Part shown: in pieces, positions 23,826 through 35,706 of the stretch
How positions within the stretch are numbered: the stretch's first letter is position 1
Layout: every line of letters begins with the position of its first letter
Assembly (NCBI GenBank): GCA_000231825.2
Contig: JH720304.1
Location: 888,718-952,717 of the forward strand
Length of the DNA stretch: 64,000 bases
Source of the DNA: Tetrahymena elliotti 4EA
Taxonomy: Eukaryota > Ciliophora > Oligohymenophorea > Hymenostomatida > Tetrahymenidae
Direction of reading: 5' to 3'
Notes under the pieces: model-generated
Databases searched by the model: none
What the model saw: only the letters and a program-made list of their open reading frames with translations
What the model was told of the DNA's origin: nothing
Position numbers and translations under genes: made by a program

Positions 23826-24944
23826 ATGGAAGCTAATTTAGAGGTAGTTTAAGAATAAAAAAGTGGTCAAGATGTACCATTATCAGAAAGTAGAAATTTT
23901 GAAGAAGAGTAGACAGAAAAGGTTTAAAAAGATGAGGAAAAAGAAAGAGTAGGTAACATCAACTTAAATTAGGTTAATAGAAGTGAGAGCATGAACACTC
24001 CAACTAATATAAAAAACACAGAAAGCCCCAATACCAATAATTACAAATCGAAATAGGTCTACACTCCTTAATATAGCAGTGGTGTTAAGAAAGCTTATCC
24101 TCACTCTTAATCAAACTTTGCAGCTAATGGAAGCAAGAAGTATTTACTTGATTCACCTGGTCGTATTTCAACTTTAAGAAACTTTACTGAAGGTGATAAA
24201 ATGTAAGGAAGCAATATCTTCTCAAACAACTAATTAAATTTAGCTGGAGGTAACTCTCAAATATCAACTTAATCAAACTTTATGTCTGCATCAACACTTC
24301 GTTACTCTGCAACTTCAGTCACATTCCCAAAAGCAGAACGTTTTACAGTTCCTAAATTATCCCATTCAGGTATTCAATATGATCTTCCTTCTCTTAAAGA
24401 TCCAAAGGCTACTACTTTTGGCTATGGCGAGAAACGTCTTCTTCCTTAATATCTAATAAAAAATGCCGAAGAGAATCCTTCACCTGCTAAATACGCATCT
24501 CATCGCTCTTTAGGATCTCTCCCTACTGCAAAAAGTTTCGGACTTGCATATTCTTACTATTCTAAAACTTATATTCCTAAAGTAACTATAAAAGAACCAG
24601 AAGCTAGTAGAGATATTCCTGGAGTTGGCTAATATGATGTTTCTGAGAAATTCGCAGCAAATAAAACTAAGTACTCTTTTTATGGAAAGGGTATAGTATT
24701 CCAAGACATGTTCCCTAAGTGTTCTCCTCCTTGCAACCAATATAGTCCTAATGAAAAATTGATCAAAAGCAGCAGATTCTCAGATCCTTCCTTTGGATTT
24801 GGTAATAAATATGACTTTACAAAAGTTACAAAAGTAACACCAGGACCTGGTGCATATGTAATGCCATCTGCCTTCGACAAATACAAACAAAAACATAGAT
24901 TAGTCTCCAAATCTCAAAACCACTTAAACTAAGCATAAGTCTGA
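23826..24944 (+). CDS. STPGR (sperm-tail PG-rich / SHIPPO-type) protein
   Basis: Intronless, 372 residues, ATG at 23826 and TGA at 24942-24944. The N-terminal ~60 residues are acidic and Gln-rich. The remainder carries Pro-Gly repeats of the sperm-tail PG-rich type: DIPGVGQYDVSEKFAANK and VTPGPGAYVMPSAFDKYKQK, each near a Phe/Gly-Phe-Gly motif (FGFGNKYDF, TFGYGEKR), and ENPSPAKYASHRSLGSLPTA as a degenerate unit. STPGR proteins are typically axonemal or microtubule inner/associated proteins, which suits a ciliated cell. The last in-frame codons before TGA include two TAA codons read as Gln. Minus-strand frames over 24510-24910 are shadows. Confidence 0.85.
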
Positions 24945-26994
24945 TGAAATAATAAATAAAGAAACTTGTATATTGAATTAAATAATAAATTTGACTATTA
25001 TATAACTATAAATAAACCCATAATTCGCTTTACAGAAGATAGATAGTAAATATCCACTTAAAATTAAACCAAAATCCAAGATCCAAGATTTTTAATTGGG
25101 TCTCTTAAACTAAAAAATAGCTTGTATATTTGTATATTGTACGATAAATTTTATTATATTAAAAAATCGATTCAATTATCATTTAACTCATCTAACACTA
25201 TTATTTATTTATTGATGCAAATTAAAGCTTACAAATATCTTCAAGCCAATAATTAATTAATCGTCTCATTTATTATTTTTACTAAAAACATAATTAATCA
25301 TAAATATTTTCATTTTTTTCTATCTTTAATTGAGAATCTTATTACAGAAATAGAATTTATATAGTGTATATTTTTGATATATTGTATTCAATTAAAAAAT
25401 CCATTCTTACTTATTTAAATCATCTAACCATAATAATTTATTTTTATGCATTAAGGCTTACAAATATCTTTAAGCTTGTAATTAACCATACATATATCAT
25501 CTATTTAAATTAAATACATAATTCATAATTAATATTTTCATTTTCCAAATTTTTCTTTGTTTAATTGGGTTTCTTTTTCCAAAAATAGGTTGCGGTTTGT
25601 GTGTATTTTTATTTATAATAACTTTTTATCACATATGAAGATTCCATTGATATAAACCTTAACTAATAGAATGCAAGATATTTATTTAAAAATATTTTTC
25701 AGAAAATAAAAATGTGATAAATTGCTTTCTATTTGATCTATTTAAAACTAAAGATTGTCTATTATTTGACAAGTTTTATTACTTTAAAAATAATCCAATT
25801 AATTAGAGTTTCTTTGATTTGGTATTAACTAAAAGAATTAAGCTTAAAATATCTTAATATTATCACTTATTTTCTATTTCATCTAAAGTTTTTATTAAAA
25901 ATTTAAGCAAATAATTATCATTTTAACTTTATTTTTCCATATCAAATTTGAGTTATTATTTTTAATCAAAAAATTTAACATTTATTGGATGGATAAATAA
26001 AATTTATTAACCTAAAAATATTAAGTGATCGAAGTTATATAATTCTTTCATCACCCTTTCTAAATACTTTAACTTTTGATAACTTAATTAAATTAATTTT
26101 ATGGCCTAATTAAAATCTATAAACTTAAAATGATTTTCTATCCTTTACTAATAAGCTTTTATCTTTTCAACCTTATAAAAAATTATTTCCAAAAAAGCTA
26201 AAGTTAGAACAAATTATCATTTTTTAAAAAATTCTAAAATTAAATTCTGAAAAAATTATTCTTTTTAAAGAATTTATTAAGGAATTATTCAATTTTTTTA
26301 TTAAATTTTGTTACAAATAAATTGATTTTTATTTATTAATTTTTTCTAAAACAGCAAAATTAGTTATGAAATAATTTTTATTAGCAAAAGAATAATAAAA
26401 CAAATATGAAAAAAATTATTTAGATAAATAAAATGTAAAGCAAAAACAGAAATGTAGAATTGGCTTTCAATTTTAGCTTTTAAGATTTAGCAATAAATAA
26501 GAAGTTTAGGATAGATATTTTTAGCATATTTTATCATAAACGAAAAGGAATTATTTAATAATCAGACAGATAGATGATAGATAGAGAGATATGGGATTAA
26601 ACAGATGATCAGAATTAAATTATTTTAAGAGGATAATACTTGATTAAAATTTAATAAAAATAAATGATTAGTTTATATTAAATTGAAAATTATACTTATT
26701 ATTTTTGATTGCTTTAAAAAAAACAATGTAAAATATAAAAATTAACATAAGAAATTAAGCAACCAATATACAACTTATTAATTAACAAGCAAACAAGCAA
26801 TCAATCAAACTATTGATTAAAAAACAAACAAAATAACTAACAAAAACAATCAAGTAAAAGAAAGTTAGCAAGTGAAAGAAAAATATTGATAAATAATTTT
26901 TAAACAAAAATAAATTGAAAGCAATAGAAAAGAAGCAAGTTAGTTAGTTGGTAATCCAATCAATAGTTTAAGTAGGACTAAGTCAGCAATTATT
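24945..26994. other. long AT-rich spacer with a diverged tandem duplication
   Basis: About 2 kb between the STPGR stop and the TBC1D23-like start. It contains a ~235-bp diverged tandem duplication (listed separately), a small GATA-like run (agacagatagatgatagatagagaga, near 26563) and, just before the next gene, an AAC/CAA-rich leader (26760-26880). No gene seen. Confidence 0.5.
25120..25580. repeat. diverged tandem duplication, unit about 235 bp
   Basis: Copy 1 is about 25120-25350 and copy 2 about 25360-25580. Shared landmarks occur in the same order: gtatattt...tattgta, caattaaaaaatc..attc, catctaac, gcttacaaatatctt.aagc, cataatt..taat and tattttcattttt. A possibly more decayed third copy follows at about 25820-25970. 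Confidence 0.6.
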
Positions 26995-29900
26995 ATGAAT
27001 CTGTCTTAATAGCAGAGCCAGAAGTTAAGCAAGGCTCAGCCGTTCGCAGATAATTCATCTAAGAATTTATATTATTAGAATTAAAATCCATCTAAATCTT
27101 ATGCAAATTTAAGATTAAACCACTCAAATACACAATAAACATCACATGCTATAGGCAACAATTCTTTCATAGTCTCATCAAAAAGTAATAATTAGCATCT
27201 TTTCAACAAACTTATTAATTTGCTAAATACTCTTTGATAATTCAATATGCTTGATTGTCTATTTTGAAAATTACATCATTTGATATAAATTTATTAAATG
27301 CATCAATTGAATTATTAAATGAATGGATTAAAAATTGTTAAATACCAAATATCTTTTTTTTTATTAGAGTAGGAAGTCAGAGAAAGGAAAATTTCAGAAA
27401 GTATTAATCCAAATGAGTGTAAAAATCTATAAGCTATGTATAGCAGCGTTAGCAATTAGGAATAGATGAGTAAGAGTTAGACAATACTCAATCGCACACA
27501 TTTTTGGGATGTAAATAAACAATTGTGTTTGATTTGCAATTGATAAAATGAGATGCTTTAAAGCATTTAATTTTATCAAAAAGAATAATTTTCAAAAATT
27601 AGGTTTGAAAATAATATTTTTTTATATGAAAAATAAAAGTATTTGCTTTTAAATCCATCTGATGAAACGCAAAGCGCAGTAATTCATGATTAAATGATAT
27701 TAAATTCTACTCTAGACTTGCCTAATTAATTGTAAGAAATGCATTAAACTCTATTGTTAAATAATTAAATTAGTAGATTTTCATTAGCAAGATATTAAAA
27801 TAGTTGGAATTCATAGAAAATATTTTCAATTTAAAAAAAATAAAGCAAATTAGAATAAAAAGAAGTTTTTATTATTACAATATAATATAGAGTAATAAGA
27901 TAAGACACCAAGAGAACTAGATGTGGCACTTTTGATTCTGAAATGCATGTCAAATTAGAGCACTTTTTAACTTTTTATTGTAAATAGTAAGAAATTAAGT
28001 ATAAGCAAGGTTTAAATGAACTAGCTGCTCCTTTTCTTTATCTAACTACTTCTAACTATAATGTGTCTCTATCATAATCATATAATTATTTTATTAATTT
28101 TCTCGATAAATTCGTTCCCAACTTTTTTTAGGATTAGGTAAAATATTATCAACTAAAAAAATATTGTTTTTATGATAGTAATATGCTAATTATTATTATA
28201 AAATTTTATAGGAGTTTAATAGTCTTTAGTGTTTCTTCTTTGCTTTTACTTTATTAATGAAATATCATGACCCGAATCTAAACAATTTCTTATAAAAAAA
28301 TGATATATCTCCTGAAATTTATGCTTATCCTTGGTTTATCACATTATTTTCAAGGTAATTTATTTTATTTTATTCATTTTAATAAATGAAGTTAAAATTG
28401 TAAAATAATAGCAAAGTAGAACTAGATATTGCTTTTAATCTTTGGGATTTATTTTTAATAGAAAATGATTAACTTCTCATCCTTTATATATCACTTGCTT
28501 TAATGATACGCTCAAAAAAGCTAATTATGTCTGTAGATCCTTCTGTTATTCCTTAGACACTTTCATCTCTAAAAATAGAAAATCTTTCTGACTTAAAAGA
28601 AATCTATGCAATGTAAAAAAATTATGAAATAAGCTAAGAATATTTAAGCAATTTAATTTATTATGAAAAGAGCTTTAGAAATTCGCAAGCAAACTCCTAT
28701 TTCTTTTAGTAGTAGAATTAATTAGCTTAATGTGTTATAAAAGAATTATCATAAACATTAATCAACTATGTTAGAAATGAAATAAGCAGCAGGACAAATT
28801 TAAAAATATGTTGCTATGCCTATAAGTCCTATTGAATTGCTTCATCATCTCTATCCAAGTGTCATATAATGTCCCAATCCTGATTGCGAAAAGAACAGTT
28901 TCCTGGAAAAAATTGTTAATGGAAACCTTAACGATCAATCTGGTTACTAAACTAGCTTTTAAAATTAGCAACATCAAAGCATGTTTAAAACTTTTCATGG
29001 TAAAAAATTATAACCTGAAAAAAAAAAATAATTTCAAAAAAAAATTTGTGTTATTTAATAATTAACAAATTTTAATGACAAAATTTAGGTGATTGGAATT
29101 AGGATGGAAAGAATATCACTGAAGATAATGGAAGAAACTTTTAGAATAGCAAGTAGAAAGAATGCAAATACTGCAGTATAAAATCACTTATCCCTATTGA
29201 GTTAAATAGCTATGTGAATAAAAATAATTTTCTAAAAGAAATAATTGAAATAAGCAAATAAAATTCTATCAAAGTTTATAAAGATAAATAATTAGATTTC
29301 AAAACTTTTGATTTGAGAGTTCAGTCTAAAAATCAAGGTTATTTAAATAAAACAACCTTAGTCTCTATGAGTAAATTCGATTAAGAAACTTTGGATTCTT
29401 TAATCAGTGATTACATCGAATTTAAGAATATCTCTCACTTTAGTTTTATTGTTTCAGAATATTCAACTTTTGAGTCAGATTTTCACATCAACTAATCATT
29501 GCTCTACGTTGACCGTAAAAATAATTCAAAATTAAACCAAATATATTTTTAGATTTAAAAAACTATTTTTTTAAAAATGAATTTCCTAATTTTAATATTT
29601 AATGAATAGCAAAATAATAAGAAGTTTATACTATTCAGAAGTTTTCTAGTGATTTTATAGAATATGGATTTCCTTATATTAGTATTGTAGAAGGTGGCTT
29701 TAAAATTTGTCATGATATAATACTTTACTAGGGACTTAAATTAAATGATCATAATGCAGATTAATGCAAATATTGTATTCGTTCGAACTAGCATACATAA
29801 CCGAGAAAACAACCAAATTCCATTTTGGATTTTTTTACTAACGTTTTCAGTTCCAAAGATGCTTCATAAGCAAATTTACCAGCTTAGGTAGGAGTAGCTA

Positions 29901-32900
29901 ATCCCTTATCGTTGAATAATGGCTAAGCTTTGGTTAATACCAATAATGTATTCTTAAATTAGAAAAGGAATAATTCAATAGAAAAATACACAATCCCAAC
30001 TGCAAGTTTTGCAATAAGCTATTCAAATAATAATTAAATTACAAGTAATAATGCTATATCTGCAAAGTCTTCATTGATGAGTGCTACTTCAAAGAGAGAA
30101 TCTACCTAACCTACTTCTGATTATAAAATAACCACCTCCAATTAAAACAATTCAAATTTGAGTAACTAAATAAGTGCCAGTAGCAGCTTTACTCAACCAA
30201 TAATTAAAGTTGGAAATCAAATAAACAATAAAGACAGCTTTTAAAATAGGACAAGCAGCCTCCATAATAATAGCCAACAAGTTGAAAAAAGTAAAATACA
30301 AGCACCCAGATCAAGTCATAAAATAAAGACTAAGTAAGATGAAGAAGATCCAAGCGAATTCGAAGAGTTCTAAAAAGAACAATTTTCTTCAGCTTCAAGA
30401 AACAAATTAGACAAATCTTCAAGAATTAACTAAGTTCAAGCTTCTCTAAGTCCACCAATCAAGCCAAAGCTTATGAGTAAGGTAGAATAGGTAATAATTA
30501 TTTTTATAATATCTTATTTTAGTTTTAGAAATAAACCTCTTAGATTAATACAAATATCTAGTAAGGTAGATAGATAACATTTGAAAAACTCCTAAATATC
30601 CTTGTACCATAAATCAAATATTTAATAGAAACTTATTTTTATAAATATTAATTAATACCATTAATTGATAAAAATAAAAGAAAAATATGATGATAAATAA
30701 TTAAGAATTTTTATATTTTAGGATTGATGAAAATACTAGTTATTAATTAATAAACTTAAAAAAATTGAAAAAGAAATTTACAAAAAAATACATTTTATAT
30801 TTAAAACATACCACTTAATAAGTAAGGATTTATCAAAGAAAAAAATAACATTAAATCATTATTAAAATTATGATAAAAAATAACAATAAAATTTATTTTC
30901 TTTAACAATAATTGGGTTTTTAAGCAAAACTTAAAATGATGATATGGATAAAAGAGATTTAAATTTTCTTTTTACTATAAAATTAAAGAGTTTTTATCAA
31001 ATCTCAATTTACTTCCAAGTTTTGGTTTTAAAAGAGTTCATTCTTTTATTTAAAATATCAATTTAATCAAATAGTTTTAAATAAAAATGAAGTTAATGTT
31101 TTTAGCCTAATTTATTTAGCCTACAAAATTTGTAATTTAATTTTATTTTTTATAAAATAGTATCATTATTAGCTCAGGACTCCTACAACAAAATTTTTAA
31201 ATAACTTTTAGTCTTAAGACAGCTCAAATAAATAAAGTGGAAGTGAAAATAAACAAACTGAGTAAAAGCTGTTTAAAATATCAAGAGAATCAAAGAATAA
31301 TAAAGCAAGTGATGTAAATGAGAGGAGCTTGACAATTCCAAATGAAGATTCATTTTGCGATGAGAATATAGATGAGATAAATTTGAATTAGATTTACAAT
31401 GCCTAAACTGCTCCTGTCAATTCAAGTAAAAATTTTTTATCAGACTAACTTCAAGCTGCCCCTCTAAAAGCTAACAATATGAATAATAACTAAAATATCC
31501 TTGGAAATAATAATAATAACCCTAATCCTTTAGTTTTAGTGGAGAGTTCCAGAGTTCATTAAAAAATTATTTTGAGCAGTAATAATATAGATAAAGGTAG
31601 AGAGGCATCAAACTCAAAGGATAACTTTGGTAAACAGCAATAAATTTCTCAATAATATTCTTCTCAATTTAGCTAATCAAATGTATCCCAATAGAATTCA
31701 TCTTTATCTCATTTTTAAAATTCTTTGGCTGAATCTTCAATGTAATAAGAGAAAAAAGACAGAAAGCTATAATAATACCCTTAAAGCTCAAATCAAGCTA
31801 GTTAGTCTTTTTCAAACAACATGATAGGGGCCAATTAAACAAGTAGTCATAATAAATCTTAATTGCAAAATGAAGGAAATATTAATATCACTGGTATCAG
31901 TTTGAACAGTAATGCTAATAGCAATACTATTGGTTCACCTTAATCAATTATTTCATTGAAAGAAGAATTTCTAAAAAGCTAAAATACTAACAACTCTGAT
32001 TCATTCAAGAAATCTTAGCAACCCCTTAACTCTAATGCCTTAAAAAAAATACAAAACATGGGCCAAGTCTTCCAAAAATAAACAAAATAAAATTATTTTG
32101 ATATGGCTAAAAAGTAAATCAGTTAAAAGAATTTCTAATTAAGAGGACTCTTCTAAACATATAAAGTTTCAAAAGAAGCTTGGAATGATTTTATTTAAAT
32201 CTTATAGAATAAACCTTTTAGTTTTTATGAATGTCAAAACCTTAAAGATAAAAACAGCGAAGAAGTTCGTCTCTTTCAAAATACTCCTAACAGCTATAAG
32301 TCAAGCCCTAGAATTCTGATTTTATCATAAGGTAATTTATATAAAAAAAAATGAAAATAATATTTTTTAAATATAAAAAAGAATTCGTTTTGAGCATCAG
32401 TTCAAATTAGTAAATCATTCAATAGCTTTAACAAATAAAGAATGGAGCCAAAGTAGCTAACATCATAGATAAAGTAAATTATTTAATAGAAATAATGTTA
32501 AAATATTCCAATAATACAACAAATAAAAGGATAATACTCAATCAAAAGAAGATAAGAATAACTTTGTTTAGATCAAATCATTCTTTTTTATGAGAAATCT
32601 TTTAAGAATAACATCAAAGAAATTCAACAATAATATCATTTCTTTTTACTTTAAAATTCCTTAAATCTTCAAAAACTAAAAGTTTGAGAACACTTAGTAT
32701 TTCTAGTTCATTGAAAAATTTGATTTATCTCACTTGAAGGAAATCATTTTAACCAAAAAATACAACGAAATTCTTCATGAAATCTATCAAATTATTGATG
32801 AATCTGTAAAAAATGTTCATTAATTCATTTTATAAATGTTTTTTATTATTATTTTTAAAAGGAAAAGTTTGAAATTAAGAGTTTGTGCAACATGGAGAAT

Positions 32901-32990
32901 GAAATGCAAGCATTGGATTGTATTAAGAAAGCCAAAGAGTATTATACAATTTAAACAAGCACAAATGTTTACAATAATTACATGCATTGA
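26995..32990 (+). CDS. TBC1D23: TBC1D23-like protein (TBC + rhodanese-like + C-terminal domain)
   Basis: Twelve exons: 26995-27184, 27368-27510, 27640-28137, 28212-28354, 28412-28612, 28671-28999, 29089-29514, 29610-30490, 31212-32331, 32382-32473, 32530-32805, 32862-32990. All junctions are GT...AG and phase-compatible. TBC domain: VIRQDTKRT, KYKQGLNELAAPF and AYPWFITLFSSK, closing with RKQTPISFSSR. Cys pairs CPNPDCE and CKYCS precede a rhodanese-like domain (TFDLRVQSKNQGYLNKTT, then FPYISIVEGGF). A Ser/Asn/Gln-rich linker of about 350 residues leads to a C-terminal domain containing LLRITSKKFNNNIISF. This TBC, rhodanese, C-terminal order is that of TBC1D23. In animals that protein is a trans-Golgi adaptor linking golgins to the WASH complex on endosome-derived vesicles. 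The region around the first TBC residues has IxxDxxR as VIRQDTKR, so the Arg finger position appears kept. Confidence 0.88.
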
Positions 32991-33582
32991 TTGAATCACA
33001 GCATAGAAACAAAAATCAAAGCAAAAAACAAAATCATTCTCAAAAATTTTCTTAAATCAAAATTTATTAGCGAAATTATTTAATTTTTTCTAATAAATCT
33101 TAACAAATTAAAAAAACTATATTAAACTAAAGAAAAGAAATCCTACAATTAATTCTACACAATCATATTATATTAAAAGTAAAAAACAACTTGAAATTTA
33201 ATCTCCCTTGCTTCTAAAAGTTAGATGTCCTATGTTTACCTTATCTAGATAGCTTAAATTATTTGATCTATAAAAAACATAGAAATTTAAGAGCGAGACA
33301 GATAGAAAGACCACACCAAACAACATATTTCTTCATTCAAAATTATTTTCCAAAAAATGTTTATATATACATATTCAACAGGATTTTTAAGTATATATGA
33401 ATGAAATCTGCTTATCTTATTACATAGTAATATTTGTTACTCAAAAAGGTAAGTTGATAAGTAATTCATAATGCTTAGGTTATATAAAAATAAGAATATT
33501 ATAATTCTTATAAAATTAAAAGATTTATAATGTGTATTAAATCTATTATCTTCAAATTAAATATTAATTATCATCTAATATT
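32991..33582. other. intergenic spacer
   Basis: AT-rich 3' flank of the TBC1D23-like gene. Nothing recognisable. Confidence 0.45.
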
Positions 33583-34026
33583 ATGTCAATCAATAAAAAA
33601 TTTTCTATGTTTCTTTTTAGTCTTTTTATTACCTTAATATAATTTCTTTTCTCTCTAAAATCATACCAAAAAATTTAACTGTTATTGTCTCTTCTTTTTT
33701 TGGTTAAATATTTTTCATCTCAATATGGTAGTTAATTTACTTTTTCATGTTTTTATAAAATTTACTCTATAGAAATATTTAACAAAAATATGTATTTGAT
33801 GATAAAAACAGTCATAATAATTTAGGACTGTTTACACAAACTTAAGCTTAATAATTTTCTATTAGACAGAGATACCTTTAAGGAATTCATGGATACTGTA
33901 TTACCTAGTTTTTAAGAGAAAAAAATTAAATTAATTTAATATCAGTCAAATAAGAATGATGAAAATATTGCAGAGCTGCAAAAAATATTTTCAAAAGAAT
34001 GTATGAGAATTAGTGGGTTTTATTGA
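33583..34026 (+). CDS. small hypothetical ORF with hydrophobic N-terminus
   Basis: An open frame of 147 residues, ATG at 33583 and TGA at 34024-34026. The first ~55 residues are hydrophobic (FLFSLFITLIQFLFSL, then IQLLLSLLFLVKYF), like two membrane segments or a signal anchor. The C-terminal ~55 residues have balanced, protein-like composition (LDRDTFKEFMDTVLPSFQEK and DENIAELQKIFSKECMR). No family recognised. It sits beside a broken transposase, so it may be a gene fragment. AT-rich DNA with a single stop codon yields long chance frames, hence the low confidence. Confidence 0.35.
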
Positions 34027-34384
34027 TAGAGAAATTAACTAATTTTAGCAATATTAAATATTTAATTTAATAACTATTTGTGAGTTTTTTCAGTGCTTAT
34101 TTATTAATGTTTATTATTACAGTTTTTAGTAAAAAAATCACAAACAATAACTGTCTTTCTAATATTTATGTAATATTATATTGATCGTCTACTAATTCAT
34201 GTCCACCTAAAGAATACAAAGCAAACTCTCACAAAATATTAATTAAATACTTGAAATTAATAAAATAATAGATGATTTATTTCTTCATAATTTTAATTTG
34301 TTGATTATTTAATTGAGAGCAAAAAAATACCAAATAACATGAAATATCTTAAATAATTGAAATTTAAAACTAAATTTTATTTAA

Positions 34385-34840
34385 TCAATCTAATAATTAT
34401 CTTCCTTATTTTTAAATTTTTTCATGAAGCCACTCATGGTTATTTTGTTATAAGCTTTATAAATAGCTAGTTATATTGTTTCAATGTTAAAAAAAAAGTC
34501 ATATTAAAACCATATATTATAAATTTAATTTTTCAAGATTCCAAAAATATATTCAATAATCCAAAAATCGGGTGAATAAACAGGAAAATGGTCAATGAGT
34601 TAGACATTAAATGAATCTAGATAACTTAATGTACTCTAGAAGCATGGCAATGAGTATTGTCATTATGTAGAATAAGTTCTCCTGGATAGAACTCTTCTGT
34701 GAGATCTTGTGTAAGAAATTTAATATATTTTTATGAGTTTAGAGATTTAATCTACTCTTCTAAAGCGACCTGAGTCCCAACAAAGAACTTGCTTAGGATA
34801 TTGTTCTTTCTTTAAGTAATTTTCAGGTAGAATGTCTTCT
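34385..34840 (-). pseudogene. broken Tc1/mariner-like (DDE) transposase
   Basis: Reading on the minus strand gives transposase-like pieces in three different frames, so at least two frameshifts are present. The first is KKEQYPKQVLCWDSGRF (about 34840-34740). The next is GELILHNDNTHCHASRVH (about 34690-34620), which resembles the catalytic xxQDNAxxH segment. The third is VYSPDFWIIEYIFGILK (about 34590-34535), which resembles the SPDLNPIENxWxxLK segment carrying the last acidic residue, here Glu in IIEYIF. Tc1/mariner transposases cut and paste DNA; this copy cannot be functional. No terminal inverted repeats could be assigned. A GACT-rich run (gactgattgactgaccaact) lies just outside at about 34916. 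Confidence 0.75.
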
Positions 34841-35523
34841 TTCTGATTTAAACACATTCATTTAAATATAAATTATGCATTTTTGAACAAATAAATAAGG
34901 TATTTAATTTAGAATTGACTGATTGACTGACCAACTGACTATTTTGGTTGGTTTACTTGAAATTTGTTTTATTCATACATTAACTTTTATTTTTAGTTTT
35001 CAGATTTAATTCATATTTTCTCATTCTTTTAAAAATTTTTTATTCATAATTTATTTTAATAATTTTTTTAAAAGTTAAAATAATATTGGCAGAATTGGTG
35101 CAAAGGAATTAAAGTCAGAACTCCTCGAAACTAGTTAAATTATCAATTTTTTGTAGTAAATTCTATTGTTTTTAATATTAATTAGAATAAAATAATATTC
35201 ACCCAAATGAGGTTATATTCTAATTAATATCAATATTATTTATTATTAATATATTGAGATTTGGCATATCATATTTTGCCGAAATTTTTTGTTTGTTTAT
35301 TCCAGCCCTCCCTGTTCTTAATTCAATTAAAATATTTGTCTAATAAAATTGAGAAAAAAAAAAATTAAACAATTTTAAAGAATGGCTAAAATAATTTTGA
35401 TCTATAATTTTCATAGTATCATTCCTAAACTCGTCAGGAGTATTTTACTGAATCAGGATTTTTTTCAAAAAACTCCCTTTTTTTATAATTCCTTGTCACC
35501 TCATCATCGTCAGGTCGAGAGAA
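34841..35523. other. disturbed spacer with transposon-side remnants
   Basis: Contains one copy of the palindromic repeat (listed separately). It also has a minus-strand coding-like patch at about 35360-35520: SRPDDDEVTRNYKKREFF then EKNPDSVKY, broken by TGA, with a continuation PDEFRNDTMKIIDQNYF in another frame. This may be a further decayed part of the neighbouring element or an unrelated gene relic. Confidence 0.4.
35174..35230. repeat. palindromic repeat, copy 1
   Basis: Imperfect ~55-bp element with perfect 10-bp inverted ends AATTAGAATA and TATTCTAATT around an asymmetric centre that includes tgaggtt. A near-identical copy lies at about 38129-38182, and the two bracket the kinase-MORN gene. 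It may be a miniature inverted-repeat element or a terminator-like hairpin. Confidence 0.65.
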
Positions 35524-35706
35524 ATGATGATATATAGTTATTATTACAATAATTGGTTATTGCTATTTTGTTCGTCATTAGAGTCTGACAAATATGTATT
35601 ATTATACGTCATTCATTATATTCTTTGTTCTCTAATTTTATTTTTTATTCTAATTTACAAAAAAAGAGGAAAAAAAGATAGATTTGTTAGAATATTTTAT
35701 CTTTAT

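Noticed and set aside
24510..24910. Two minus-strand open frames over the STPGR gene
   Set aside because: Shadows of the plus-strand STPGR reading frame.
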